Below, in pieces: positions 42,868-51,396 of a stretch of 64,000 nucleotides of DNA. The DNA is from Pristimantibacillus sp052113225 (lineage in GTDB: Bacteria; Bacillota; Bacilli; Paenibacillales; Paenibacillaceae), in contig NZ_JBFRCT010000009.1 in assembly GCF_052113225.1 (NCBI RefSeq), positions 124,001-188,000 on the forward strand, written 5' to 3'. The notes below the pieces were generated by a model. The model saw only the letters and a list, made by a program, of their open reading frames with translations, had not been told where the DNA came from and did not search any database. Numbering within the stretch: the stretch's first letter is position 1; every line of letters begins with the position of its first letter. The translations under genes were made by a program, and so were the position numbers.

Positions 42868-45800
42868 TGAACTCAAAAAAATTCTCGTTATCGGATCAGG
42901 CCCGATTGTCATCGGACAAGCGGCAGAGTTCGACTATGCTGGTACGCAAGCTTGCCAAGCGTTGAAAGAAGAAGGCTATGAAGTCGTTCTGATCAACAGC
43001 AACCCTGCAACAATCATGACGGATACTAACATGGCTGATAAAGTCTACATCGAGCCAATTACACTTGATTTCGTATCGCAAATCATTCGCCAAGAGCGTC
43101 CGGATGGCCTCTTGCCAACGCTTGGCGGCCAGACTGGTCTTAACATGGCCGTTGAACTGGCACGCGCAGGTGTTCTGGAAACAGAAAACGTTAAGCTGCT
43201 TGGTACGCAGCTGACTGCTATCGAGAAAGCAGAAGACCGCGACTTGTTCCGCGACCTGATGCGTGAACTGGAGCAGCCTGTACCAGAGAGCGTTATCGTA
43301 ACAACGGTAGAAGAGGCAGTAACTTTCGCCAACGAAATCGGCTATCCAATTATCGTTCGTCCTGCCTATACACTTGGTGGTACTGGCGGCGGTATCTGTG
43401 CGAATGAAGAAGAACTTCGTGAGACAGTCGCTTCAGGTATTCGTTACAGCCCAATCAACCAGTGCTTGATCGAGAAATCGATCGCAGGCATGAAGGAAGT
43501 TGAATATGAAGTTATGCGTGATGCGAACGATAACTGTATCGTTGTCTGCAACATGGAAAACTTCGACCCGGTAGGCGTTCATACTGGCGACAGTATCGTA
43601 GTGGCTCCTTCGCAAACCTTGTCGGACCGCGAGTATCAAATGCTTCGTTCGGCATCACTGAAGATCATTCGCGCCTTGAACATCGAAGGCGGATGTAACG
43701 TTCAGTTCGCACTTGATCCGTTTAGTTTCCAATACTATGTTATCGAAGTTAACCCACGTGTAAGCCGCTCGTCGGCGCTGGCATCGAAAGCGACTGGTTA
43801 CCCAATCGCGAAGATGGCTGCGAAGATCGCAATCGGCTATACGCTGGACGAACTTGTTAACCCGGTAACTGGCCAAACATACGCTATGTTTGAACCTACC
43901 CTTGACTATATCGTATCGAAAATTCCACGCTGGCCGTTCGACAAGTTCGTTAACGCGAACCGTAAGCTCGGCACGCAGATGAAAGCTACAGGCGAAGTTA
44001 TGGCCATTGGCCGTACTTTCGAAGAATCGATGCATAAAGCGGTTCGTTCGCTTGAGATTGGCGCACATCGTATTCACCTGAAGGAAGCTGTACTACTAGA
44101 TGACGCAGTTCTGCAAACACGTCTGGCTAAGCCGGATGACGAGCGTATGTTCCTTGTAGCGGAAGCATTCCGCCGTGGTTACAAGCTGCAGGATATCCAA
44201 GACTTGACGAAAATCGACTGGTGGTTCCTGGACAAAATCCAAGGTATCGTTGAATTCGAAGATCAAATCCGCAGAGAAGTTGCCCTGTCGCGTGAAACGC
44301 TGTATGAAGCGAAACGCAAAGGCTTCTCCGACCGTTCGATCGCTGAGATCCGTAAGGAAGGCTTCCCGAACGGCAGCCATACGAACGAGCATGACATTCG
44401 CACGTTCCGTAAAGAGCTGGGCTTCAATCCGGTATACAAAATGGTAGATACTTGCGCCGCTGAGTTTGAAGCAACGACGCCTTACTACTACTCGACATAT
44501 GAGACTGAGAATGAAGTGACTGAATCGAGCAAAGAGAAAGTACTCGTACTTGGTTCCGGTCCAATCCGTATCGGTCAAGGTATCGAGTTCGACTACTCGA
44601 CAGTACATGCCGTATGGGCGATTCAAAACGCTGGTTACGAAGCGGTTATTATCAACAATAACCCGGAGACTGTATCGACGGACTTCAGCACATCTGATCG
44701 TCTGTACTTCGAGCCCTTGTTCTTCGAAGACGTAATGAACGTTATTGAGCAAGAGAAACCAATCGGTGTAATTGTACAGTTCGGTGGTCAAACAGCGATC
44801 AACCTTGCTGCTCCACTAACAAAAGCTGGCGTACGCATTCTGGGCTCGAGCCTTGAGAGCATCGACGCAGCGGAAGACCGTAAGAAATTTGAAGCTTTGC
44901 TTCGCAGCTTGGATATCGCACAGCCAGAAGGCAGCACGGTAACTTCGGTTGACCAAGCGGTAGAAACGGCACAAAAACTTGGCTATCCGGTACTTGTTCG
45001 TCCTTCCTACGTCCTTGGCGGCCGTGCGATGGAGATCGTATACTCCGATGAAGAGCTTCTGAGCTACATGGAAGTAGCTGTGAAAATCAACCCAGAGCAT
45101 CCGGTTCTGATTGACCGTTACATGCTGGGTAAAGAAGCTGAAGTTGACGCGATCTGCGACGGCGAGACAGTTCTGATCCCTGGTATTATGGAACATATCG
45201 AGCGCGCAGGCGTTCACTCCGGTGACTCGATCGCGGTATATCCTCCGCAATCACTGTCCGACGATATCAAGAACCAAATCGTCGAAATTACCATTAAAAT
45301 CGCAAAAGCACTGAAGGTTGTTGGTCTTGTAAATATCCAATTCGTTATCTTCAACGAAAAAGTATATGTAATCGAAGTTAACCCACGTTCGTCCCGTACT
45401 GTACCGTTCCTGAGCAAAGTAACGGATCTGCCGATGGCGAACCTGGCAACAAAAGCGATCCTCGGCACAAAGCTGGCTGAACTTGGCTATGTAGACGGCC
45501 TGTGGCGCGAAGACAGCTATGTATCGGTTAAAGTACCGGTATTCTCCTTCGCGAAGCTGCGCCGCGTTGACCCTACACTGACTCCAGAGATGAAATCGAC
45601 GGGTGAAGTTATGGGCCGTGACGAGAATTATGCGAAAGCTTTATACAAAGGCCTGATTGGCGCAGGAATGAAAATTCCAATGTCCGGTGCTATCGTTGCA
45701 ACAGTGGCTGACAAAGATAAAGAAGAAGCGACTGAACTGCTTCGCGGCTTCTACGATCTGGGCTACAAAATTATTGCAACAGGCGGAACGGCTGATACGC

Positions 45801-46072
45801 TTGAAGCTACAGGAATGCGTGTAAGACGTGTGAACAAGCTGAGCGAAGGCGCTCCAAACATTCTTGATCTGATCCGTGAAGGTGAAGCACAATTCGTTGT
45901 CAATACCTTGACGAAGGGTAAAACACCTGAGCGTGACGGATTCCGTATCCGTCGTGAAGCAGTAGAGAACGGTGTTGTATGTATGACATCGCTTGATACG
46001 GTTCGCGCTTTGCTGAAGATGCTCGAGTCGATCAACTTCTCCTCGCGCCCTATGCCGGTGCTTCAGAAGTAA
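42854..46072 (+). CDS. carB: Carbamoyl-phosphate synthase large subunit
   Basis: 1072 residues, full length. Two homologous ATP-grasp halves: the first opens with KILVIGSGPIVIGQAAEFDYAG, the second with KVLVLGSGPIRIGQGIEFDYS at about residue 556. Both carry the GGQT and VRPSYVLGG / VRPAYTLGG elements. The last 140 residues form the MGS-like allosteric domain (GYKIIATGGTADTLEATG) that binds UMP or PRPP. Carbamoyl phosphate is handed to PyrB, encoded upstream. The gene is followed not by pyrK-pyrD but by a structured spacer. Confidence 0.97.
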   Translation: MPKNNELKKILVIGSGPIVIGQAAEFDYAGTQACQALKEEGYEVVLINSNPATIMTDTNMADKVYIEPITLDFVSQIIRQERPDGLLPTLGGQTGLNMAVELARAGVLETENVKLLGTQLTAIEKAEDRDLFRDLMRELEQPVPESVIVTTVEEAVTFANEIGYPIIVRPAYTLGGTGGGICANEEELRETVASGIRYSPINQCLIEKSIAGMKEVEYEVMRDANDNCIVVCNMENFDPVGVHTGDSIVVAPSQTLSDREYQMLRSASLKIIRALNIEGGCNVQFALDPFSFQYYVIEVNPRVSRSSALASKATGYPIAKMAAKIAIGYTLDELVNPVTGQTYAMFEPTLDYIVSKIPRWPFDKFVNANRKLGTQMKATGEVMAIGRTFEESMHKAVRSLEIGAHRIHLKEAVLLDDAVLQTRLAKPDDERMFLVAEAFRRGYKLQDIQDLTKIDWWFLDKIQGIVEFEDQIRREVALSRETLYEAKRKGFSDRSIAEIRKEGFPNGSHTNEHDIRTFRKELGFNPVYKMVDTCAAEFEATTPYYYSTYETENEVTESSKEKVLVLGSGPIRIGQGIEFDYSTVHAVWAIQNAGYEAVIINNNPETVSTDFSTSDRLYFEPLFFEDVMNVIEQEKPIGVIVQFGGQTAINLAAPLTKAGVRILGSSLESIDAAEDRKKFEALLRSLDIAQPEGSTVTSVDQAVETAQKLGYPVLVRPSYVLGGRAMEIVYSDEELLSYMEVAVKINPEHPVLIDRYMLGKEAEVDAICDGETVLIPGIMEHIERAGVHSGDSIAVYPPQSLSDDIKNQIVEITIKIAKALKVVGLVNIQFVIFNEKVYVIEVNPRSSRTVPFLSKVTDLPMANLATKAILGTKLAELGYVDGLWREDSYVSVKVPVFSFAKLRRVDPTLTPEMKSTGEVMGRDENYAKALYKGLIGAGMKIPMSGAIVATVADKDKEEATELLRGFYDLGYKIIATGGTADTLEATGMRVRRVNKLSEGAPNILDLIREGEAQFVVNTLTKGKTPERDGFRIRREAVENGVVCMTSLDTVRALLKMLESINFSSRPMPVLQK

Positions 46073-46088
46073 TTGAATAAATGAATGC

Positions 46089-46160
46089 ACGGCCAGCGCC
46101 GGTTGCTTTCGGAGGAAGAAGCTTTAGAAGCTTCAGCCTCTGAAGCCGGCGGATGGCCGT
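46089..46160. other. Large inverted repeat in the carB-pyrF gap
   Basis: ACGGCCAGCGCCGG (46089-46102) pairs with CCGGCGGATGGCCGT (46146-46160), with AG opposite GAT. Inside are AAGCTT-TAG-AAGCTT and GCTTCAG-CCT-CTGAAGC. No T-run follows. It occupies the place of pyrK-pyrD in B. subtilis. The frame through it joins pyrF but shows no PyrF similarity. Confidence 0.6.
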
Positions 46161-46198
46161 TTATTTCGACCATATATATGAAAGGGGACTTGGGAGCG

Positions 46199-46924
46199 AT
46201 GAGTCTGACAAGAGAACAAGCAGCAGGAAAAGTAATGGTTGCTCTTGATTATGCGGACGCAGCTTCGGCTGAGCGGCTGCTTAGTGAACTAGAAGGCATT
46301 CCATGCTATATGAAGGTTGGCATGCAGCTCTTTTATGCAGCAGGACCTTCCTTCGTTGAAGGCTTGAAGAAACGTGGCTACCGTGTCTTCCTGGATGTAA
46401 AGATGCATGATATTCCGAACACGGTCAAAGGCGGCTCAAACAGTGTAACGAAGCTGGGTGTCGATATGTTTAACGTACATGCAGCTGGTGGAGCAGCGAT
46501 GATGGAAGCCGCGGTAGAAGGCGCTGAAGCAGCTATAACGAATGGACAAGCAAGACCAACCATTATTGCCGTAACGCAGCTGACAAGCACAAGCGTACAG
46601 GTGCTTAATAATGAGATTGGTATTTCCGGCTCGGTTGAGGAAGCCGTTGTACGTTATGCTAAGCTGGCAAAGCAAGCAGGCCTGAATGGGGTTGTTGCTT
46701 CACCGCTTGAAGTAGAAAACATTAAAGCCTCATGCGGCAGTGGGTTTCAAACGGTAACACCGGGTATTCGTCCGACATGGGCAGCTGCGAATGATCAGTC
46801 TCGCATCATGACTCCACGTGAAGCCTTACAGCAAGGCACAGACTATATGGTAATCGGCCGTCCGATTACGGCAGCGGCAAGCCCGCGTGAAGCATTAGAA
46901 TCTATTATTGAGGAGCTGATCTAA
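46199..46924 (+). CDS. pyrF: Orotidine 5'-phosphate decarboxylase
   Basis: Decarboxylates OMP to UMP. 241 residues from the ATG at 46199, after GGGAGCG; the open frame upstream to 46085 is rejected because the family begins around VMVALDYADA. Signature FLDVKMHDIPNTV with the catalytic Asp-Lys-Asp network, HAAGG, TPGIRPTWAAANDQSRIMTP and the phosphate-binding VIGRPI. Confidence 0.96.
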   Translation: MSLTREQAAGKVMVALDYADAASAERLLSELEGIPCYMKVGMQLFYAAGPSFVEGLKKRGYRVFLDVKMHDIPNTVKGGSNSVTKLGVDMFNVHAAGGAAMMEAAVEGAEAAITNGQARPTIIAVTQLTSTSVQVLNNEIGISGSVEEAVVRYAKLAKQAGLNGVVASPLEVENIKASCGSGFQTVTPGIRPTWAAANDQSRIMTPREALQQGTDYMVIGRPITAAASPREALESIIEELI

Positions 46925-46927
46925 GCT

Positions 46928-47575
46928 ATGAGTAAAGTAACATTAACGGATTTGCCGCGTGCAATCGCAACGAAACTGCTGGAGATCGAAGCGGTAGCGC
47001 TTCGTCCGAACGACCCGTTCACTTGGACATCCGGTTTGAAATCACCAATCTACTGTGATAACCGTTTGACTATGACCTATCCGGAGATCCGCGACATGAT
47101 CGCAGAAGGATTCGCAACCGTTATTCGCGAGAAGTATCCGGATGCAGAAGTAATCGCGGGCACTTCAACTGCTGGTATCCCGCATGCAGCTTGGGTAGCG
47201 CAAAAGCTTAACCTGCCAATGGCTTATATCCGCGATAAAGCGAAAGGCCACGGTAAGCAAAACCAAATTGAAGGCCGCATTAACCCAGGACAAAAAGTTG
47301 TTGTTATCGAGGACTTGATTTCGACTGGCGGCAGCTCGCTGAAGGCTGGTCTTGCGGTACGTGAGGCAGGGGCGGAAGTATTGTCCGTTCTGGCGATCTT
47401 CACGTATCAATTCGAGAAAGCATCTAACGCTTTCACAGCGGAGAACATGCCGCTTGAAACGTTGTCGAACTATAGCGCGCTGATTGAAGCAGCTGTAGAA
47501 ATCGGTAAAGTACAAAGCGAAGACATCGCATCGCTGCAGGCTTGGCGTGCAAATCCAGAAGAGTTCGGCAAATAG
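46928..47575 (+). CDS. pyrE: Orotate phosphoribosyltransferase
   Basis: Transfers phosphoribose from PRPP to orotate. 215 residues. FTWTSGLKSPIYCDNR, AGTSTAGIPHAA, YIRDKAKGHGKQNQIEG and the PRPP loop VVVIEDLISTGGSS are diagnostic. It ends the operon; the missing dihydroorotate dehydrogenase step must be encoded elsewhere. Confidence 0.97.
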   Translation: MSKVTLTDLPRAIATKLLEIEAVALRPNDPFTWTSGLKSPIYCDNRLTMTYPEIRDMIAEGFATVIREKYPDAEVIAGTSTAGIPHAAWVAQKLNLPMAYIRDKAKGHGKQNQIEGRINPGQKVVVIEDLISTGGSSLKAGLAVREAGAEVLSVLAIFTYQFEKASNAFTAENMPLETLSNYSALIEAAVEIGKVQSEDIASLQAWRANPEEFGK

Positions 47576-47589
47576 AAGCAATCCTATGA

Positions 47590-47621
47590 AAGAGCAAGTC
47601 CTTATGGGCTTGCTCTTTTTT
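47590..47621 (+). terminator. Terminator of the pyr operon
   Basis: AAGAGCAAG / CTTGCTCTT stem with an inner CC/GG pair, followed by Ts. Confidence 0.92.
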
Positions 47622-47664
47622 ATTATTCGACACAGTTTTTAAAAATTTTGGTTAGTTATTATAA

Positions 47665-47690
47665 TCAAATCCCCCCTTTGTAACCGATAT
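47665..47690 (+). promoter_or_regulatory. Sigma-D-type promoter of the chemoreceptor gene
   Basis: TCAA (47665-47668), 14 bases, ACCGATAT (47683-47690). The Bacillus sigma-D consensus is TAAA, 14-16 bases, GCCGATAT, so each element has one mismatch. Sigma-D commonly drives chemotaxis receptor genes. TATAAT at 47660 may be an alternative sigma-A -10. Confidence 0.55.
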
Positions 47691-47724
47691 CATAATAGAG
47701 ATGATGTTAAGGGGCGATTGGCAG

Positions 47725-49449
47725 ATGAGATTCAACTTAAAATGGAAACTGGCGTTAATTGGGGTGTTACCTCTCTTCTTCTATGTCTTTACCAGTACCT
47801 ATTTATTGACCGAGCTTAAAAAAACGAATGAGACGATGTCGCATGATGTATACGGTGTGTCTGCTCGCTCTGCTTCGCTTCTTCTAAATGCGGATCGTGA
47901 TTTATACCAAGCCTTCTCGGCTTATCAATATTTGGTTTTAAGTGATTTAAATGAAGGCGGCAAGACGGAATGGAATAATGTGCTTAATGAAAATTTGAAG
48001 GATGCAACGGGTCGAGTGAATGAGGCTAAATCGATATTCGAAGCTAATAAGCTGCTTGAGCTCAAGGGAGAGGACGGCAGGACGATCGGGCAGCTTATCG
48101 AAGAGTTTAATACTGAATTTGGCACTTGGGCAGAGGTAGTAAACGGTGCTATCCAAACCGGTAATGCTTCGGGTCAAGATCCAGAGATTCGCGCGCAGTT
48201 CGAGAAGGCTCGAGGTGGTTTGGACGATCTGAACAGCTTCCTCGAAAGCTATGCTGATCAGCAAATAGCTGTAAGTAAGGATCAGCTGAATTCTACGAAA
48301 AATAGCATTTACATCGGCATGAGTGTGGCTACAATACTGCTGTCAGCACTTATTTATTTCTCGATTCGCAGTATCATGCGGATGGTTAGAGCTGTCATGA
48401 TGAAAATGAAAATGGTAGCGGAAGGCGATTTGACAGCCGAACGCAGCCTCAAACGCAGTAAGGACGAACTTGGTGATATTTTACGCTCGGTTGATGATAT
48501 GATTGATGTCTTGAAACGACTCATCACCTCTATCGTATCGAGCGCTAAGGATGTTGGGACCTCCACGACGCAATTAAACATCGTGTCACAAGAATCAGCT
48601 TCCGCCTCCCAGCATGTAGCGGCAAACATACAAGAGGTGACGAGTGGTACCGAAGTTCAAGCACGCAGCGCAGAAGAAACGGCGAAGGCGATTGAAGAGA
48701 TGGCCATTGGTATTCATCGACTTGCTGAGAATACGTCGGCTTCGGCTGAGCAGTCAGTCTCAACGGCAGCTGAAGCTGGCCAAGGGCAACAATCACTTGA
48801 GCGGCTGATAGAACAAATGGGTGAGGTCAAGGATGTCATTGCTCAGCTCTCAGACACCATTGAAACATTGGAAACCCGCTCACAGCAAATTGGGGCAATA
48901 GCCGAGAATATTACTGCATTCGCCAATCAGACAAATATTCTATCTCTTAATGCTTCGATTGAAGCGGCAAGAGCAGGTGAGCATGGACGTGGTTTTGCCG
49001 TCGTTGCCGGCGAGATCCGCAAGCTTGCTGCCAGTTCCCTGGAATCGGCGGATGGCATTCATCAGCTGGTGGCTGAGACAAGAGGCGAAATATCTGGTGC
49101 TTCAAGCTACATGGTGAGGACGCTGGATGAAGTGCAGCGCAGCAATAACCAGATTGAGGAGCTTCAACAGAGCTTAGCAGTTATAGTGGCTGCAATTGAT
49201 GATATGACCGAGCAGCTGCAGGAAAATTCGGCCATTACAGAGCAAATGTCGGCCAGCTCCGAGCAGGTTAACGCCTCTATGGAGCAGTCGGCTTCTTCAG
49301 CCGCTGCTAACTTGGAGCGTACCGAGAGTGTTGCTGCGGCAACGGAAGAGCAGCTTGCACTAATGGAGAGCATTGCTTCCGCTGCAAGTCAGTTGGATGG
49401 AGTCACCCGTGAGTTAAATCAGGCAGTAAACTATTTTAAAGTGATTTAA
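47725..49449 (+). CDS. Methyl-accepting chemotaxis protein
   Basis: 574 residues from the ATG at 47725 (AAGGGG 11 bases upstream; two in-frame ATGs at 47701 and 47704 lie over that site). Membrane helix 1 at about residues 8-28, an extracellular helical sensor of about 160 residues (4HB-like), membrane helix 2 (about 201-217), HAMP, then a long cytoplasmic coiled coil. The signalling tip is intact: NQTNILSLNASIEAARAGEHGRGFAVVAGEIRKLA. The ligand is not deducible. It stands alone between terminators, with no other chemotaxis genes nearby. Confidence 0.93.
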   Translation: MRFNLKWKLALIGVLPLFFYVFTSTYLLTELKKTNETMSHDVYGVSARSASLLLNADRDLYQAFSAYQYLVLSDLNEGGKTEWNNVLNENLKDATGRVNEAKSIFEANKLLELKGEDGRTIGQLIEEFNTEFGTWAEVVNGAIQTGNASGQDPEIRAQFEKARGGLDDLNSFLESYADQQIAVSKDQLNSTKNSIYIGMSVATILLSALIYFSIRSIMRMVRAVMMKMKMVAEGDLTAERSLKRSKDELGDILRSVDDMIDVLKRLITSIVSSAKDVGTSTTQLNIVSQESASASQHVAANIQEVTSGTEVQARSAEETAKAIEEMAIGIHRLAENTSASAEQSVSTAAEAGQGQQSLERLIEQMGEVKDVIAQLSDTIETLETRSQQIGAIAENITAFANQTNILSLNASIEAARAGEHGRGFAVVAGEIRKLAASSLESADGIHQLVAETRGEISGASSYMVRTLDEVQRSNNQIEELQQSLAVIVAAIDDMTEQLQENSAITEQMSASSEQVNASMEQSASSAAANLERTESVAAATEEQLALMESIASAASQLDGVTRELNQAVNYFKVI

Positions 49450-49547
49450 AAAGGATAAAGTGCAAGAGGCTTAGTTCTATTTTCCGGAATTGATTAATGG
49501 GAAAAGAACTAAGCTTTATTTATTTTAGAATAAATTACAAATGTATT

Positions 49548-49573
49548 GGAACTTTTTTTGATCGTGCTGCGTC
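49548..49573 (+). promoter_or_regulatory. ECF-sigma-type promoter of the ABC operon
   Basis: GGAAC (49548-49552, inside TTGGAACTTTTTTT) and CGTC (49570-49573) separated by 17 bases. This is the layout of Bacillus ECF promoters (for example sigma-X, -M and -W types, AAC then 16-17 bases then CGTC or CGTA). Transcription would start near 49581, downstream of the earliest possible start codon (49497), which supports a later translation start. Confidence 0.6.
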
Positions 49574-49628
49574 TATCCTGTTAGATGAGAATTATGAAAG
49601 AGAGACAGGGGAGGTATCACATCCGTAC

Positions 49629-50360
49629 ATGGCGGCAACAGACAAGGAAGAACAAGTAGATGGAGGGCAGCACGACGAACAATTACATAGTACCAAGTTG
49701 CTGTCGGTAATTGACGTAGAGAGGACTTTCCAAGCCGGAGGAGCACCGCTGCGTGTCCTGAAGGGACTTCATATGGAGCTTAAGCATAACCAGCTTGTTA
49801 TGCTTCGGGGCAGGTCCGGTTCAGGGAAAACAACCCTGCTTAACTGCCTAGGTGGCCTTGATACACCAAGCAAGGGTGAAATCTGGTTTAATGGCAGGGC
49901 ATTTCATAAGATGAGTGATAGCGAGCGTACGCTTATTCGACGTAAGGAAATGGGGTTTATCTTCCAAGCGTTTGCACTAATGCCGCTTCTGTCAGCTTGG
50001 GAGAACGTGGAGCTGTCGCTTCGGATGGCAGGAACGCCACGTTCCGAATGGAAGGAACGAGTTGCGTATTGTCTTGAATTAGTAGGCCTGGAGAAGCGGA
50101 TGCATCACCGGCCATTTGAGTTGTCTGGCGGTGAGCAGCAGCGTGTTGCGATTGCAAAGGCGATTGCCCATAAACCGATTCTGCTTCTGGCGGATGAGCC
50201 AACAGCCGAGCTGGATTCGAATATGTCCGCACAAATCATGGCGGTCTTTCAAAATATTATTCGCACCGAACAAGTGACTATCTGTATGACTACACACGAT
50301 CCTACAATTTTGGAGGTTGCCGATCATGTCTATGAAATGGTGGACGGGAAATTTGTATAA
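49629..50360 (+). CDS. ABC transporter ATPase (LolD/MacB type)
   Basis: 243 residues if read from the ATG at 49629; the frame is open to an ATG at 49497, but the candidate promoter lies inside that extension. AGGGGAGGT ends 15 bases before the ATG, a long spacing, so the start is uncertain. Walker A GRSGSGKTT (lysine at about 67), Q-loop FQAF, signature LSGGEQQRVAIAKA, Walker B LLLADEPTAELDS and switch histidine TTHD. The sequence groups with LolD/MacB/FtsE ATPases that drive FtsX-type permeases. Its 3' end overlaps the next gene by 35 bases. Confidence 0.88.
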   Translation: MAATDKEEQVDGGQHDEQLHSTKLLSVIDVERTFQAGGAPLRVLKGLHMELKHNQLVMLRGRSGSGKTTLLNCLGGLDTPSKGEIWFNGRAFHKMSDSERTLIRRKEMGFIFQAFALMPLLSAWENVELSLRMAGTPRSEWKERVAYCLELVGLEKRMHHRPFELSGGEQQRVAIAKAIAHKPILLLADEPTAELDSNMSAQIMAVFQNIIRTEQVTICMTTHDPTILEVADHVYEMVDGKFV

Positions 50361-51393
50361 GCGTTCTGCAATTGTAATAATTGCAGCTTCGGTACTGCTT
50401 ACAAGCGGGTGCTCGCTGCTGCCTGCAGAACCGGAAGAGGAGGTGCTGCCGTCTATCGCACCACCGCAAATTTCGAAGAAACCGGAATATGAGGTGACGA
50501 CGGCAACACTTGAGACTAAGGTGCAGGTTATCGGTAAGATGATCTCGCAGCAGGAAGAAACCTTGTATTTCACTCTCGATGGCATGCGTCTGAAGGAGCT
50601 CAATATTAAAGCTGGTGATCAAGTAGAAGCGGGTCAAACGATTGGCGTTCTTGATGTTGAGCTGATGCAGAAAGATCTACGTAATCAGAAGCTTGCTTTC
50701 CGCAGAGAAGAGACAGCCATGAAGGAAGCGCTGCAGATGAAAGATGAGATGGATCCAATAGAATTCGAGGAGAAATCGATTGCCTTCGAGGAGAAAAAGC
50801 AGGCCCTTAGCGACTTGGAGGAGCAGATCAGCCGATCCGTCTTAACTTCACCGTTCAGCGGTACGGTTGTTACCCTGAATGTTCAGAAGGGTGATCTAAT
50901 CAAGGCTTATGATCCAATTGCTGTTATTGCGGATACCAGTGCCCTTGTTCCTGCAGCAAAGCTGACAAAGGACGAACAAGCGAAGATAGCCGTTGGTATG
51001 CCGGTGGTCGTCGATATTAACAATGCAGGGCAGTTCAAGGGTACCGTGAAGGCGCTGCCGATCACCAATTCTGATCCAAATGGCGGCGGCGGTGGTGGCG
51101 GGGAGCAGCCTGCTAAAGAACGTCCGGAAGATTTTATGATTGTTGACTTGAAGGAGCTGCCTAAAAAGATTAGCCGTGGAACGCCATTATCCATAAATAT
51201 CATTACGAAAAGGAAGGAAAACGTCGTCGTTATTCCGCCATCCACGCTTCGTACGATCGGCTCAAGAACATATGTGCAGGTCGCTGACGCAGACGGGAAG
51301 CGGGAGGTGGACGTCGAAGTTGGCCAGCAGACAGCAACACAGGTGGAAATTATTAGCGGGCTGACGCCGGGCCAGAAAGTTGTAGGTAGATAG
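50326..51393 (+). CDS. Lipoprotein membrane-fusion protein (HlyD/MacA-like)
   Basis: 355 residues from the ATG at 50326, eight bases after GGAGGTT. Signal peptide with lipobox TSGC at about residues 26-29, then a biotinyl-lipoyl-like hybrid motif (LNIKAGDQVEAGQTIGVLD), a helical hairpin of about 70 residues rich in Glu and Lys, the second lipoyl half (SPFSGTVVTLNVQKGDLI) and beta-barrel domain. A run of seven glycines (253-259) sits between beta-barrel strands. In Gram-positives such proteins act as periplasm-side adaptors for MacB-like permeases. The position between ATPase and permease supports one complex. Confidence 0.87.
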   Translation: MSMKWWTGNLYKRSAIVIIAASVLLTSGCSLLPAEPEEEVLPSIAPPQISKKPEYEVTTATLETKVQVIGKMISQQEETLYFTLDGMRLKELNIKAGDQVEAGQTIGVLDVELMQKDLRNQKLAFRREETAMKEALQMKDEMDPIEFEEKSIAFEEKKQALSDLEEQISRSVLTSPFSGTVVTLNVQKGDLIKAYDPIAVIADTSALVPAAKLTKDEQAKIAVGMPVVVDINNAGQFKGTVKALPITNSDPNGGGGGGGEQPAKERPEDFMIVDLKELPKKISRGTPLSINIITKRKENVVVIPPSTLRTIGSRTYVQVADADGKREVDVEVGQQTATQVEIISGLTPGQKVVGR

Positions 51394-51396
51394 CGT

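Noticed and set aside
46085..46198. N-terminal extension of PyrF through the structured spacer
   Set aside because: No ribosome binding site at 46085, sequence driven by the inverted repeats, and PyrF proteins begin near the residue encoded at 46199.
49497..49628. N-terminal extension of the first ABC ATPase from the ATG at 49497
   Set aside because: The extension lacks family similarity and the ECF-like promoter lies inside it.
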